Assembly (NCBI GenBank): GCA_044507625.1
Contig: JBIQJE010000003.1
Location: 248,001-312,000, forward strand
Direction of reading: 5' to 3'
Origin: Hyphomicrobium_A sp044507625
GTDB taxonomy: Bacteria; Pseudomonadota; Alphaproteobacteria; Rhizobiales; Hyphomicrobiaceae
DNA length: 64,000 nt
The first letter of the stretch is position 1. The number at the start of each line of letters is the position of its first letter. The translations under genes were made by a program, and so were the position numbers. Below the pieces are notes generated by a model, which saw only the letters and a program-made list of their open reading frames with translations, ran no database searches and was not told the origin of the DNA. Positions 18,220-27,549 of this stretch are shown one piece after another.

Positions 18220-19613
18220 GCTTTCGATCGCTTACGGCGCGCATGACCTTCCTGCATGTCGTCGCCATTCTCATAACAGCCACTGCGATCCCGCTTGTGT
18301 TGTTCTATTTCATGAATGCGGCCGTGCGGACGATCCACGAGCAGGCGATGAGCGATCAAGCCGAGTGGCTGGCATCCCACCTCAGCCGCAGCGGCGATGG
18401 GAAGATCGCACTAGAAGTCCCCTCAGGTTTGCGGGCCCTCTTCTCGGAGGTCTACGGTCGCTACGCCTATGCTGTTCTGGACGAGCACGGCGCCCCGCTG
18501 GTTTTTCAGAAGTCCTATTCGAATGGACTGTTTCCCGCGCATGCAGGTCAGGTTCCGAGCGGCTATCAGCAGGCGGCAGCGGGGCACAAGCACATCGCCG
18601 GCGTCAGCATCATGAAGAAGGTTGGCGGGGCGGCCGTTTGGGTCCAGGTCGGCGAGGACCTCAATCACAGGGACGTGGTGCTCGACGACGTCGTGGCCCA
18701 ATTCCTGCAGCGGGTGGGGTGGACAGCCATTCCAGTGCTATTGCTGCTCGCGACGGCGGATATTCTCATCGTCCGGAATGCGATGCAGCCGCTTTTACGC
18801 GCATCGATGGAAGCCGCGCAGATATCGCCCAACCGGCTCGCCTTGCGCCTGTCCGTCGACGATGTCCCGAGTGAGATCCTACCCCTCGTCACCAGCATTA
18901 ACCAGGCGCTGGATCGCATCGAAGAGGGGTTCACGCGCCAGCGCGAATTCATCGCCGACGCCGCGCACGAATTGCGCACGCCCTTGGCGGTGCTACGCAT
19001 CCGACTCGAAACGCGCACTGACCTTAAAGCGTCGGACGAACTCTTTCGCGACGTGGAGATCATGAGCCGCGTGATCGGCCAGCTGCTGGACCTTGCAGAG
19101 TCGGATAATGCTCACTTGCACCCCGAGGACACTGCCGAGTTGCATGAGGTCTGTTCCGAGGTTGCGCTGCACATCGCTCCACTGGCGCTGACTCAGAACA
19201 AGACCGTCGCGCTGGAAGCCGCCGCCGCACCGGTCTGGGTGCGCGGCAACGCAGAGCTATTGCGACGCGCTGTGCGCAACCTCGCCGAAAATGCGCTGCG
19301 CCATGCGCCGCCGGGATCGGCGGTCGAACTCGTCGTATCACCGGATGCGAAGGTCAGCGTGCTCGATCGCGGAGACGGTGTCCCGCCGTCCAAGAGAGAC
19401 ACCATCTTTCAGCGGTTCGGCACCCAGAACCCACATCGAACCGGAGGCGCCGGACTCGGACTATCGATCGTCAAGCGCATCGTTCAAGTCCATCAGGGAT
19501 CGGTCACGGTGACGTCCCGGCCGGGCGGCGGCTCTCAATTTACACTGCATCTCATCGCAGCAAGCCATCCGCCACAAGAAGATTCCATCAGCCGAGGGCC
19601 GCGTCGCGCATAA
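18213..19613 (+). CDS. Sensor histidine kinase of the metal efflux locus
   Basis: A 466-residue membrane kinase with a GTG start inside the regulator gene. It has two transmembrane helices (about residues 13-35 and 170-188) bracketing a periplasmic sensor of about 135 residues that includes a GHKH motif, a possible metal contact. It continues with a HAMP-like linker, an H box (AHELRTPLAVLR, His252), an N box (NLAENALRHAP) and G boxes (DRGDGVPP, GGAGLGLSIVKRI). It would autophosphorylate and pass phosphate to the regulator at 17542. Confidence 0.9.
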   Translation: MLSFRSLTARMTFLHVVAILITATAIPLVLFYFMNAAVRTIHEQAMSDQAEWLASHLSRSGDGKIALEVPSGLRALFSEVYGRYAYAVLDEHGAPLVFQKSYSNGLFPAHAGQVPSGYQQAAAGHKHIAGVSIMKKVGGAAVWVQVGEDLNHRDVVLDDVVAQFLQRVGWTAIPVLLLLATADILIVRNAMQPLLRASMEAAQISPNRLALRLSVDDVPSEILPLVTSINQALDRIEEGFTRQREFIADAAHELRTPLAVLRIRLETRTDLKASDELFRDVEIMSRVIGQLLDLAESDNAHLHPEDTAELHEVCSEVALHIAPLALTQNKTVALEAAAAPVWVRGNAELLRRAVRNLAENALRHAPPGSAVELVVSPDAKVSVLDRGDGVPPSKRDTIFQRFGTQNPHRTGGAGLGLSIVKRIVQVHQGSVTVTSRPGGGSQFTLHLIAASHPPQEDSISRGPRRA

Positions 19614-19667
19614 CCAACGCGCTCTGGGTCTTCAAATGCCCGAGGAGGCGGGGATGGCGCCCGCCTT

Positions 19668-20846
19668 CTAAAGCGCTTCCAGAAATGCGACCAGCGCCGC
19701 CCGTTCCGCGGGCGTCAACTCGAACGGCTTCAGCTGCGGGGATTTGTCGATCACTGCGTCACGAAACGGACGGCGATCTGCGGATAGGCTTTGGTCGGCC
19801 CGCACGCGGCCACCACCTGCCTCATAAAAACGGATCAAACCGTCCAATCGGGGGAAGATGCCATTGTGCATATAGGGTGCCGTCCGCGAAATATGGCGCA
19901 AGGAGGGGGTGAGAAACTTACCGGCGTCCCCGACGTCACCCGTCACGTTGAACCGGCCCAGGTCTTCCAGCTTCCGATTGAAGAAGCTGAGCCCGATGTT
20001 GTGGAAGCGGTTGTCCGACAGCAGCGGCCCGTTGTGGCAGTTGGCGCAGCCGGCCTTTGTGCGGAAAATGTGCAGGCCCCACACCTGTGTATCGGAAAGC
20101 GCTTTATGGTCGCCGCGCAAGTAGCGATCAAAACGCGTCGGCTGCTCCAGTGTGCGCTGGAACGCGGCGAGGGCCGCAACGATATCCGCCGCCTCCAACG
20201 CGCTGCCATTGTTTTTGATGGTGGCAATAGCAGCGCGATAGTCTTCCTTGGCGTTGATCCGCGCGGCGACGCCATCCAGATCCTGATTTGCCATCTCATG
20301 CGCATCGGTGAGCGGTCCTAGCGCTTGGTGTTCGAGCGATTGACTGCGTCCGTCCCAAAAGAATGTCGATTTGTAGCCCACGCTGAAAAGCGGCATGGCG
20401 TTGCGATTGCCCTTCGCGCGGCCGTGACCGAACGAGGTGGGCAACGCATCGCCCCAACCAAGACGGCGGTTGTGACAGCTTTGGCAGGCAATGTGTCCCG
20501 ACGCCGAAAGGACGGGATCTTCGAACAGCTCTTGGCCCAGCCTCGCCAGTGCAAGCTCCCGGCCGGCTGGAGCAGGATGGATCGCCAGTGCGGCCATTTC
20601 TGTGAATTTGGCGTCCGCCAGCAAACGGGGCCTAGGCCAGTTGCCCGGCGGCTTCGTGTAAGCCTCCCGTAGATAGGCCAGGTCCGCCCCTGTCGGCTGT
20701 GATGGAAAATTCGCCTCAAGAGGAGTGTCAGGCGGCAACAGCACATAAGCGAGCGAGCCAGCGAAGCAGATGACGGCGAAGACAATCGTCCCCGCCGTCA
20801 TCATTTTGAAGTTTGATCGCAAACCGGCGCGTTCCTTTTCGCTCAT
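19668..20846 (-). CDS. Di-heme cytochrome c peroxidase / MauG-family protein
   Basis: A 392-residue protein with an N-terminal membrane anchor (about residues 17-38) and two c-heme sites, CQSCH (121-125) and CANCH (267-271). The family also shows in FFWDGRSQSLEHQALGPL and RNAMPLFSVGYKS. Members reduce hydrogen peroxide with electrons from small cytochromes, or, like MauG and MbnH, make protein-based modifications. It starts four bases after the TonB receptor stop, so the two are co-transcribed. That pairing occurs with metal-uptake receptors, but no MbnP-like partner is visible here. Function beyond the family is open. Confidence 0.88.
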   Translation of the reverse strand: MSEKERAGLRSNFKMMTAGTIVFAVICFAGSLAYVLLPPDTPLEANFPSQPTGADLAYLREAYTKPPGNWPRPRLLADAKFTEMAALAIHPAPAGRELALARLGQELFEDPVLSASGHIACQSCHNRRLGWGDALPTSFGHGRAKGNRNAMPLFSVGYKSTFFWDGRSQSLEHQALGPLTDAHEMANQDLDGVAARINAKEDYRAAIATIKNNGSALEAADIVAALAAFQRTLEQPTRFDRYLRGDHKALSDTQVWGLHIFRTKAGCANCHNGPLLSDNRFHNIGLSFFNRKLEDLGRFNVTGDVGDAGKFLTPSLRHISRTAPYMHNGIFPRLDGLIRFYEAGGGRVRADQSLSADRRPFRDAVIDKSPQLKPFELTPAERAALVAFLEAL

Positions 20847-20849
20847 GCG

Positions 20850-23666
20850 TCAGAACCGCAATCCAGACTCCAGCCAGAAACTGCGCCCGATCAGCCACGG
20901 ATTCTCGTAAGTGGCAATGGCATTGCCTGGTGTGTTGAAGATGTTGTTCACGTGTGCACTGATGTACGCGTGTTCGGTCACGTTTACATATGCCGCGAGA
21001 TCGACTTTCAGCACCGCTTTGAATTTCTTGTCGTCATAAACGTCGTGCTGGCGTCCGTTGAACATCTCGTTGACACCCGTGTCGTAGACACCCTGATAGC
21101 CAAGATTGTATCCGGCACTCAGATCCACGAGCAGCATGTTGTTGAGCCAGCTGGTTGACAGCGTGCCGCCGATGCGCACCGGGATATCCATGTTGCCCGT
21201 TACTTCGACGAAGCTCAACGGCGTATAGGACTGGCCTTTGTAGAGGATGAAGACATCGCTCTCGTCGTCGTCGACATAGGTGCCGCGCGAAATATTCTGC
21301 TCGGACCAGGTTGCGCCGACGGTGAAACCGGCACCGTTGAGATATTGCGTCGGCAGGTTGTGCCAGTACTTCGTGTATTCGGCGGTAGCGGAGCGATAGA
21401 AACTCTCTCCGTCGTTGGTGAGGGTTGTGCAGGCCGAGCCGCAGCTCGCGGAAGTGAAGAGGTCTTTGCCGTGACGCTCGGTGTAGCGCAGCCGTACGTT
21501 GCCGCTGAGCAGCGGGTCGCGAACACGCAGCGTCCCGGTATATTCGTCGTGGAACGGCGTATCGAGATCCAGCGACTTGAATCCATAACGGCGTATAGTG
21601 GGTGGCGGCGTCCAGGTTCCGCTGACAGTGCCATCGGCGGCGTGGCCGCGCGTATAGGCCAGTGAGTATGGCTGTGAATCGCGCAACGCGTAATACAGGG
21701 TCTCGCCGATGTAATAGCGGTTATAGCCACCCGTCAGGCTGATGCCATCAAACGGCGATACGCTAGCCGCAAGGCGCGGTGCGATATTCACATTCTTGAA
21801 ATAGTCCTCGTAATCCGCGCGTGCGCCAGCGCGGACGTTGAACCAGCCCAAAGTCTGGTCGAGTTCGGCATAGCCGTGAAACGCGTTGACAGTCTCGGAG
21901 ATATTGAAGGCAGGTGACACGGTTTTGATGCGGGCGTACTGATCGCTGGTGCAAGCGTCATCGCCTGGCGGACAGAAAAATTTTTTCCCGGCAGGACTTT
22001 GCGTTTCGCCCGTTGCTGTTCGGACCGAGGTGTACCAAACGAACTCATCTGGCCGAGCGCGGCGCCCCTCAATGCTCTTGGCTTCGCCACCGATCAGGAA
22101 GTTACCCAGAAAGATGTTGCCGCGGAGCTGTGCCTGGGCGCCGTGATCGGTCTGGCCCATCTCCTTGTTGCCATAGCCACCGGTGTTGCAGACGGTATTG
22201 TCTGATAACTGGCGTTTCGGATCAGTTCCCAGTGCTTCCACGGGATCGGACCGACACCAGTCCGCATAGTCGTCGGTTGAGAAGGTCTCACCCCAAGTTC
22301 CACCGGCAGGCTTGACCCGGCGCTTCGCGATCCACGAATAGGCGACGTTGCTGTTCGTCTCGTTCAGCGTCTCGCTATCGTTATAGTAGACGCGGGATTT
22401 CAACGTGACATTGCCGAGACCGATATTCTCGTTCGCAACGTTCGCCAGCGCGCCGAGATACTCAAGCTGCGTCGCCGACGTCCGCGTTGCCACGTTCATC
22501 TCCATGTCGCGCCAACTCATGGCGGTCCAGAGCTGCTGATAGTCGGTGAGCGATGTATCGAACGTGAACCGGCCGATGTCGGTCTTCAGTTCAGTGGCAA
22601 AACGCAGAAACATATTTTCGGAGTCTTCCGTCGAGACACCGTTGAAATATTTGTACTCCTTTTGGCGTGTCGTATCGCCCGTTTTGCGGCTGGCCTGAAT
22701 GATGAAGGAAAGGTCGGTCGTGATCGGTGCGCCGATGGAGGCTGCAAGGCTTTCCTGCGTAAACTTTGGCGCCGTCTTGCCAAGCGGGTTCGTGCCCGTC
22801 GGGGTCACGTTCAGATAGTCCACCATCTCATGGGTGTGACGGCGGTACGAAAGCGATGCGCGGTAACGATCCGTCGGCGGGCGTGCGAGATCGTAGATCA
22901 CGACACCACCCAGAAACTCGCCATATTCCGCAGATGCATTGCTGTCGATAATCGTAGCCGTGCCGATGAAATCCGATGGCACGAACAGCGTCTGCGGATG
23001 CAAACCGTAGACGGCGTTGATATTCGGGTTGCCGCCCGTGTCGCTGTTGAGCGCGTCGGTCTTAAACGCCTCGACCGCACCGGTTATGTTGTTTGTCGAG
23101 ACGCCATTGACGATGAAATTGTTCTCATACGTCTGGGCGCCGTTGATCGACAGCAGTAGCGGGCGCGTGTCGATGGCCTGATAGCCATTGATGCCCGCGT
23201 TTTTATCCGTGTCGTTCTGGTATTGCACGTTGGGCAGGTTGCGCATGAAAGCGTTTGCCTCGCCGCTGCCATCGGTACGCATGTTCACGCTGCGGGCGTC
23301 GAACACCGTCATGCCGGTATCGGCCACGGCACCGCCAAGTACGACGCCATCCAGCGGCTCGTCGGTAGATGCTCCTGCATCGCCTGATCCGCGTGTGCTG
23401 AGCACGCCTTCGTCCGCATCGGCCGAGCCGCTGCCACCGCCGCTGGTGCTCTGCTTCTTGGCCTTTTTTATCTTCTTCGGTTGTTTGCCTGCGCTGACGA
23501 CGAGATCAGGCAAAGGCACCGTTCCAGCCGGTCCCACCTGCTGTTGAGCGGGTGCTTCCGGCGTGGAATTGTCTGACAATGAGCTACCCTGCCCGAGTGC
23601 CGGACTTGCAAACAGAACACACGCAACAACGCCGGCGGGCAAACCCGCGGCAACACACTTCGACAT
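20850..23666 (-). CDS. Large TonB-dependent receptor paired with di-heme peroxidase
   Basis: A 938-residue outer-membrane receptor. The start at 23666 follows a GGGGGA ribosome site and gives a signal peptide (MSKCVAAGLPAGVVACVLF, cleaved near PALGQ). After a TonB-box-like LPDLVVSA comes a Lys-rich segment (KQPKKIKKAKKQ) and a Gly/Ser linker, then the plug (VNMRTDGSGEANAFMRNLPN) and a long barrel ending SGLRF. It is longer than typical siderophore receptors and lacks their exact plug wording, so the ligand is unknown. It is probably expressed as one transcript with the downstream peroxidase. Confidence 0.88.
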   Translation of the reverse strand: MSKCVAAGLPAGVVACVLFASPALGQGSSLSDNSTPEAPAQQQVGPAGTVPLPDLVVSAGKQPKKIKKAKKQSTSGGGSGSADADEGVLSTRGSGDAGASTDEPLDGVVLGGAVADTGMTVFDARSVNMRTDGSGEANAFMRNLPNVQYQNDTDKNAGINGYQAIDTRPLLLSINGAQTYENNFIVNGVSTNNITGAVEAFKTDALNSDTGGNPNINAVYGLHPQTLFVPSDFIGTATIIDSNASAEYGEFLGGVVIYDLARPPTDRYRASLSYRRHTHEMVDYLNVTPTGTNPLGKTAPKFTQESLAASIGAPITTDLSFIIQASRKTGDTTRQKEYKYFNGVSTEDSENMFLRFATELKTDIGRFTFDTSLTDYQQLWTAMSWRDMEMNVATRTSATQLEYLGALANVANENIGLGNVTLKSRVYYNDSETLNETNSNVAYSWIAKRRVKPAGGTWGETFSTDDYADWCRSDPVEALGTDPKRQLSDNTVCNTGGYGNKEMGQTDHGAQAQLRGNIFLGNFLIGGEAKSIEGRRARPDEFVWYTSVRTATGETQSPAGKKFFCPPGDDACTSDQYARIKTVSPAFNISETVNAFHGYAELDQTLGWFNVRAGARADYEDYFKNVNIAPRLAASVSPFDGISLTGGYNRYYIGETLYYALRDSQPYSLAYTRGHAADGTVSGTWTPPPTIRRYGFKSLDLDTPFHDEYTGTLRVRDPLLSGNVRLRYTERHGKDLFTSASCGSACTTLTNDGESFYRSATAEYTKYWHNLPTQYLNGAGFTVGATWSEQNISRGTYVDDDESDVFILYKGQSYTPLSFVEVTGNMDIPVRIGGTLSTSWLNNMLLVDLSAGYNLGYQGVYDTGVNEMFNGRQHDVYDDKKFKAVLKVDLAAYVNVTEHAYISAHVNNIFNTPGNAIATYENPWLIGRSFWLESGLRF

Positions 23667-23779
23667 TGATCCCCCGAAGAACGCGAAACAAAACTTCTGG
23701 CTGGGATACGAATGCGAAGTACCGACGCAACGCTTCCGCTGGCTCTTGCACGCAGCGAAATTGGCCACGCACGCAGGCA

Positions 23780-23808
23780 CTTTAATTAAACACTACTTTT
23801 CGAGTCAA
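23780..23808 (-). promoter_or_regulatory. Candidate promoter of the TonB receptor/peroxidase operon
   Basis: On the minus strand a TTGACT box (23808-23803) is followed after about 17 bases by a TTAAAG/ATTAAA hexamer in an AT-rich patch that stands out from the GC-rich surroundings. It lies about 115 bases before the ATG. Assigned by eye only. Confidence 0.45.
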
Positions 23809-23969
23809 GTAACCCCAGCAGGCCGCCGACCGACCGAGGTCAGTGTGTCGCTTCCTGGCGTGGACCGCTGACCAAGCCGGAAGAGCCCGCCACTCAACCC
23901 GGTGACCGCGAGGCCATCATCGCTCTCCGCACGGAAGGCCGCTTGGTCCCATTGGGGACACGGTGGGGC

Positions 23970-24235
23970 TCAAGCCTCGGCGAGGCGGTAACCGATACCG
24001 AGTTCGGTAAGAATGATCTTCGGGTCGTCGGGGTTGATTTCCAGCTTCTGGCGCAGATGGCCCACGTAGACGCGCAGATACTGGGTCTCGGCGGCCTGGG
24101 CGGGACCCCAAACGGCAGTCAGAATTTGGCGGTGGGTCATCACCTTGCCCGCATACCTCGCAAGGCACGCCAATAGCTCGAATTCGCGGGGCGTGAGTTT
24201 CACTTCATTGCCATCGCGCGTCACGTCTGTTCGGC
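23970..24235 (-). pseudogene. kdpE: KdpE C-terminal remnant (DNA-binding domain only)
   Basis: The frame encodes the winged-helix half of the potassium response regulator KdpE (VKLTPREFELLACLARYAGK, MTHRQILTAVWGP, QYLRVYVGHLRQKLE, ELGIGYRLAE). The whole receiver domain is missing. The sequence begins directly at the end of the KdpD-like frame, with no room for a start codon of its own in a natural context. It is the third piece of a kdp operon that has lost internal segments. It is unlikely to be made as a working regulator. Confidence 0.85.
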
Positions 24236-25150
24236 CAGCGTTTCGAACACCGTGCGTGCCTCGGGGTCGAGGCTGTTGCCTTCCTCGTCGCATCCCAGGC
24301 CTATGACCCCAAATGCGCCGCGCGCTGTGCTGAGCGGTAGAAAGTACCAGGACACCGACGGCAAGGTCGCCGTGTCGGCGCCCGCAGGCTCGTTGTGCTC
24401 CATCGACGATAGCGCCGCGCTCATGGCTCCCGTGTCGAGCGAGTCCTCAGGAGGCCATGCGGCGCGCAATTCCAGATTGCCGACGTGGCCGAGCAGCAGG
24501 ACGGCCGGCCGCGCCAGACTGGAATGGATCGCTGCCACCGCAGCCTCGGGAATGTCGTCTAAGCTGGCGATACTCGACAGCTTGCGCGTGAAGTCGTAGA
24601 GCCGCCGCGTCGCCCGCATGCGCGCTACGGCAAGCTGCGCCTGCTCGCGGATGCGGCCGGCCAATGCCGACGTTATGACGGCGATGGCGAGAAACACGAA
24701 AAGTGCGAAGAGTTCGTGCGGCTCCGCAACCGTGAATGTGTAGACCGGGTTGATGAAGAAGAAGTTGTAGGCGGCAAACGATAGCAGCGACGCAAAGATC
24801 GCCGCGGTGACGAACGAAATGGCCGTATTGAAGGCGAGGTGTTCGCTCAACCCGCTAAAACCCTGCGGATTTAGTGGCAGATAGTATTGCAGGCGCAGGA
24901 AGGCATAGAGCAGAACGAAGCCCGCGGTGCTGAACGCGAGCAGCGCCATTACGTAGCCGAGCCACGTCTGCTCGCGCTTCTCATCGACACCCGACAGCGC
25001 ATAGAAGCGGGTTTCGATGGGCCGGATGGCTGGATCGAGGAACGTCCTTCGTCCTTCGAACACGGCGGCCATGAAAAGGCCGAGCGGGCGCGCCGTCCCC
25101 AGAACGAGCGCAAGCATGAATGCGATCTGTATCCAGCCGTCGATTGTCAT
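24221..25150 (-). pseudogene. KdpA-KdpD in-frame fusion left by deletion
   Basis: Residues 1 to about 115 are the KdpA N-terminus (ARPLGLFMAAVFEGRRTFLD, then QYYLPLNPQGFSGLSEHLAF and NTAISFVT). From there the frame continues as KdpD, beginning in its membrane domain (FASLLSFAAYNFFFINPVYT, FTVAEPHELFALFVFLAIAV) and running through the GAF-like domain to FETLAEQT. Missing are most of KdpA, all of KdpB and KdpC, the KdpD N-terminal sensor, and its histidine kinase domain. The junction is near base 24808. The 309-residue product could be a membrane protein, but it cannot form the potassium pump or phosphorylate KdpE. Confidence 0.85.
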
Positions 25151-25192
25151 GGGTGTAACCTTTGGAGGCGCAAGACGAACGTGCGACGCGGA

Positions 25193-25279
25193 TCAGAGCT
25201 TTTCTGGGTAGAGCAAGGCATAGACGAGGTAGGCGGCGACCCCCACCGCGACGACGCCTCCGAGGATGAGATCCAGCAT
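25193..25279 (-). CDS. kdpF: KdpF-like small membrane subunit
   Basis: A 28-residue ORF, too short for normal calling, encodes MLDLILGGVVAVGVAAYLVY followed by ALLYPEKL. This is the KdpF pattern: one transmembrane helix and a C-terminal L-x-x-P-E-x-L/F. It sits 42 bases upstream of the KdpA-like start, its normal place. KdpF stabilises the KdpABC complex, which is no longer encoded here, so it is probably without a partner. Confidence 0.8.
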   Translation of the reverse strand: MLDLILGGVVAVGVAAYLVYALLYPEKL

Positions 25280-25287
25280 GGCGCGCC

Positions 25288-25371
25288 TCAGACCTTCGCT
25301 GCCCAGCGGACGTAGAGGCCCATCAGGACGAAGAGGCCCAGCCCGAGACCGAGATAGACGAGATCAAGCAT
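25288..25371 (-). CDS. Small single-helix membrane protein at the head of the kdp remnant
   Basis: A 27-residue ORF (MLDLVYLGLGLGLFVLMGLY, then VRWAAKV) starts 10 bases after an AGGAG ribosome site and ends eight bases before kdpF. It is one hydrophobic helix with a basic tail. Similar tiny proteins precede kdpF in some alphaproteobacterial kdp operons; that is from memory and not checked. Its function is unknown. Confidence 0.6.
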   Translation of the reverse strand: MLDLVYLGLGLGLFVLMGLYVRWAAKV

Positions 25372-25381
25372 GGGAGATGTT

Positions 25382-25408
25382 CTCCTGTCGGTGGCGACAG
25401 ACAGGAGC
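25382..25408. other. Palindrome in the kdp remnant leader
   Basis: CTCCTGTC and GACAGGAG flank a short centre in which CTGTCG/CGACAG also pair, just upstream of the first kdp-region ORF and including its ribosome site. It could be an operator or a leader hairpin that hides the ribosome site. Confidence 0.4.
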
Positions 25409-25955
25409 TAGGCGTCAGCGCATAAAGATGCGATGCGAGTTTTTGGGCGCCGAGATAAATGCCGTATAAAAATCGTACCGCAACGTCCGTGATGGGACGT
25501 GAATACCGGCAGGTAACCAGCTAAATCGCTTCAGTGCCAACAATCGATTGCCGCGGGTTGGGGCAATGTCGAGTGTCGCTCCGGCAGGCGCGAACGGAGG
25601 CGCATGGTCTCGGTGGTCAAGCTCCCGCGGAGGACCATCCAGCGCGATCCCTCTATCCATGATCCTCCGCGGTCGACGCGTGACACTTGCCGGCAACGAG
25701 GTTCAGATCGGCAGGTATGCAGACAATTTGATCGAAGCGCGAAGTCGCTCATCGGCGGTTGTTCAGAGACGTCCCCCGCGACCCTTCGCAGGTTTCGAGA
25801 GTTGCCCCAGTTGCCCATGAGAGAGCTGAAGCCGATCGAGAGGCTTATTCGGGCCAGCGCGCCCGACAGATCGTAACGGAACATCGGGGCGCGCGCGGAG
25901 TTTCGCTAGCGGTCCGCAATTTCGCGGTACTGAAAATCGGAACGCGAGCGCCACG
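25409..25955. other. Non-coding stretch upstream of ctaG
   Basis: About 550 bases with several short overlapping open frames on both strands, none with a recognisable domain or convincing start. It presumably holds the kdp-region promoter (minus strand) and the ctaG promoter (plus strand). I see no clear FNR-type site or repeat. Confidence 0.4.
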
Positions 25956-26777
25956 ATGTTCAGTCGCGTATCCTGGATCAGCCAGATCCCCTATTGCGGC
26001 ACAGCGCCAGTGCCCGGTGCGGAGCGTTGGAACTTTGATCCGATCCTCATCGCCGCGCTGCTCGTCTTCGGCGCCCTTTACGCGCTTGCATTCCGCTCCC
26101 GGCTTGGACGTGAACTGAACTCTCGACAAGCGGCTGCTTTCGCTCTCGGCTGGGGCATCCTGGCTGTCGATTTCGTGTCTCCGTTGTGCAACCTCGGGGT
26201 GGCGTTGTTCTCGATCCGCATCACCCAACATATGCTGACGACCATAGTCGCAGCGCCTCTCCTCGTGGCGGGCGGCCTTGATTTGATGCTGCTACGCCTG
26301 CTTGGAATTCGCGCGAGGGATCCGGCCGGCGCGACGGCGATCACGGCCACCTTGGCTTTCGCTGCGGTACTCTGGGCGTGGCATTTACCGCTGCTTTACG
26401 ATGCCACGTTCCCGAGCCACGCTGCCTATTGGGCGATGCAGCTCACCCTGATCGGAACGGCGCTGCTGCTCTGGCACGTCATGCTAAGGGCGGGACAGGG
26501 TTATGCTTTTGCGGCTGCATTATTCACAAGCCTGCAAATGGGTGCCCTTGGCGCGCTGCTAACGCTGCTGCCGCGCGCGATTTTTGCGCCGCACTTCGGT
26601 ACGACCGAACCCTGGGGACTGTCGCCGCTGCAGGATCAACAGCTCGGCGGCCTCATCATGTGGATTCCCGCGGGCCTGCTCTTCACCGCGGCCATTCTCT
26701 ACTCCTTCGCCGTATGGCTGCAGGAGATGGAGCGTTCGGAGGTAGCGGCGGGACGCGGCGTTCATCGCGCGCTTTAG
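25956..26777 (+). CDS. ctaG: Cytochrome c oxidase assembly protein, caa3-type CtaG
   Basis: A 273-residue polytopic membrane protein of the caa3_CtaG family, unrelated to the Cox11-type CtaG. It shows the family hallmarks of His and Met-rich helices (SIRITQHMLTTIVAAPLLVA, VLWAWHLPLLYD) and the late motif LSPLQDQQLGGLIMWIPAG. These proteins help insert copper or mature caa3-type oxidases. Its location before the regulator and oxidase genes fits that role. The ribosome site is weak. Confidence 0.85.
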   Translation: MFSRVSWISQIPYCGTAPVPGAERWNFDPILIAALLVFGALYALAFRSRLGRELNSRQAAAFALGWGILAVDFVSPLCNLGVALFSIRITQHMLTTIVAAPLLVAGGLDLMLLRLLGIRARDPAGATAITATLAFAAVLWAWHLPLLYDATFPSHAAYWAMQLTLIGTALLLWHVMLRAGQGYAFAAALFTSLQMGALGALLTLLPRAIFAPHFGTTEPWGLSPLQDQQLGGLIMWIPAGLLFTAAILYSFAVWLQEMERSEVAAGRGVHRAL

Positions 26778-26820
26778 ATCGGTGCCTGCACAGCGCGCGG
26801 GCCCACCTGAGACGCCTCGG

Positions 26821-27549
26821 TCATGGCTGCCCGTGCCCGTGGGCATCGGTTCGTATGAACAAGGTTTCAGGGACACCGTACAGCCCGTGGGCGCTCAATT
26901 CGAGGCCGCCGCGATCGAGAATGGTGATCGTGCCCCGCGCGATCGCGATCAGGCCGTGCATCACAAGCTGGTGCAGTGCCACCGTCACGCCGGCGCGGCG
27001 TACGCCGAGCATCAATGCGAGCAGATCGTGTGTCAGTGGCAGTTCCCGAGTGCCCGTCCGGTCCTGCGCCATCAGCAGCGAACGTGCCAGGCGCTCCTCG
27101 ATGGTCCCATGGGCGTTGGCCAGCGCCGTGCATCCAACCTGGAGCGTGAATGTGTAGGCGTATCGCCGAAGCCAAGCAGAAAGCGTAGGACTTTGCGCCA
27201 TTGCACGCCGCAAGTCGTCGGCTGCAATAGCAAGACCCCTCCCCTCCACCTGGATGATAACATCGTATGACGAGCGATCGAGACCGAGCGCCAAGGCAAG
27301 CCCCGTCATGCCCTCGCGTCCAACGACGGCTATCTCGGCCGTCTGGCGGCGCGGGCACCTGCCGGTCAGAACCACCGATGCCAGCCCCCGCTCCAGGAAG
27401 ATGGCGGTTTCCACGGGTCTGTTGGAAAGCTCGAGGCGCTGGCGCGCCCTCAGGGATATCGCGTACAGGAACGGCGCGATGACCGCGAAAGCACCGGGCG
27501 GCATGGCCGCCAAAAGCCCGTTTGCCGATTTCTTTGCCACGGCCATCAT
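26821..27549 (-). CDS. Crp/Fnr-family transcriptional regulator
   Basis: A 242-residue protein with an N-terminal cyclic-nucleotide-like sensor fold (IFLERGLASVVLTGRCPR, AEIAVVGREGMTGLALALGL) and a C-terminal HTH (THDLLALMLGVRRAGVTVAL). It lacks the N-terminal cysteine cluster of oxygen-sensing FNR. It is divergent from the cytochrome/PQQ/oxidase operon and close to ctaG, so it may control that respiratory locus. Tandem ATGs allow a start at 27549 or 27546. Confidence 0.85.
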   Translation of the reverse strand: MMAVAKKSANGLLAAMPPGAFAVIAPFLYAISLRARQRLELSNRPVETAIFLERGLASVVLTGRCPRRQTAEIAVVGREGMTGLALALGLDRSSYDVIIQVEGRGLAIAADDLRRAMAQSPTLSAWLRRYAYTFTLQVGCTALANAHGTIEERLARSLLMAQDRTGTRELPLTHDLLALMLGVRRAGVTVALHQLVMHGLIAIARGTITILDRGGLELSAHGLYGVPETLFIRTDAHGHGQP

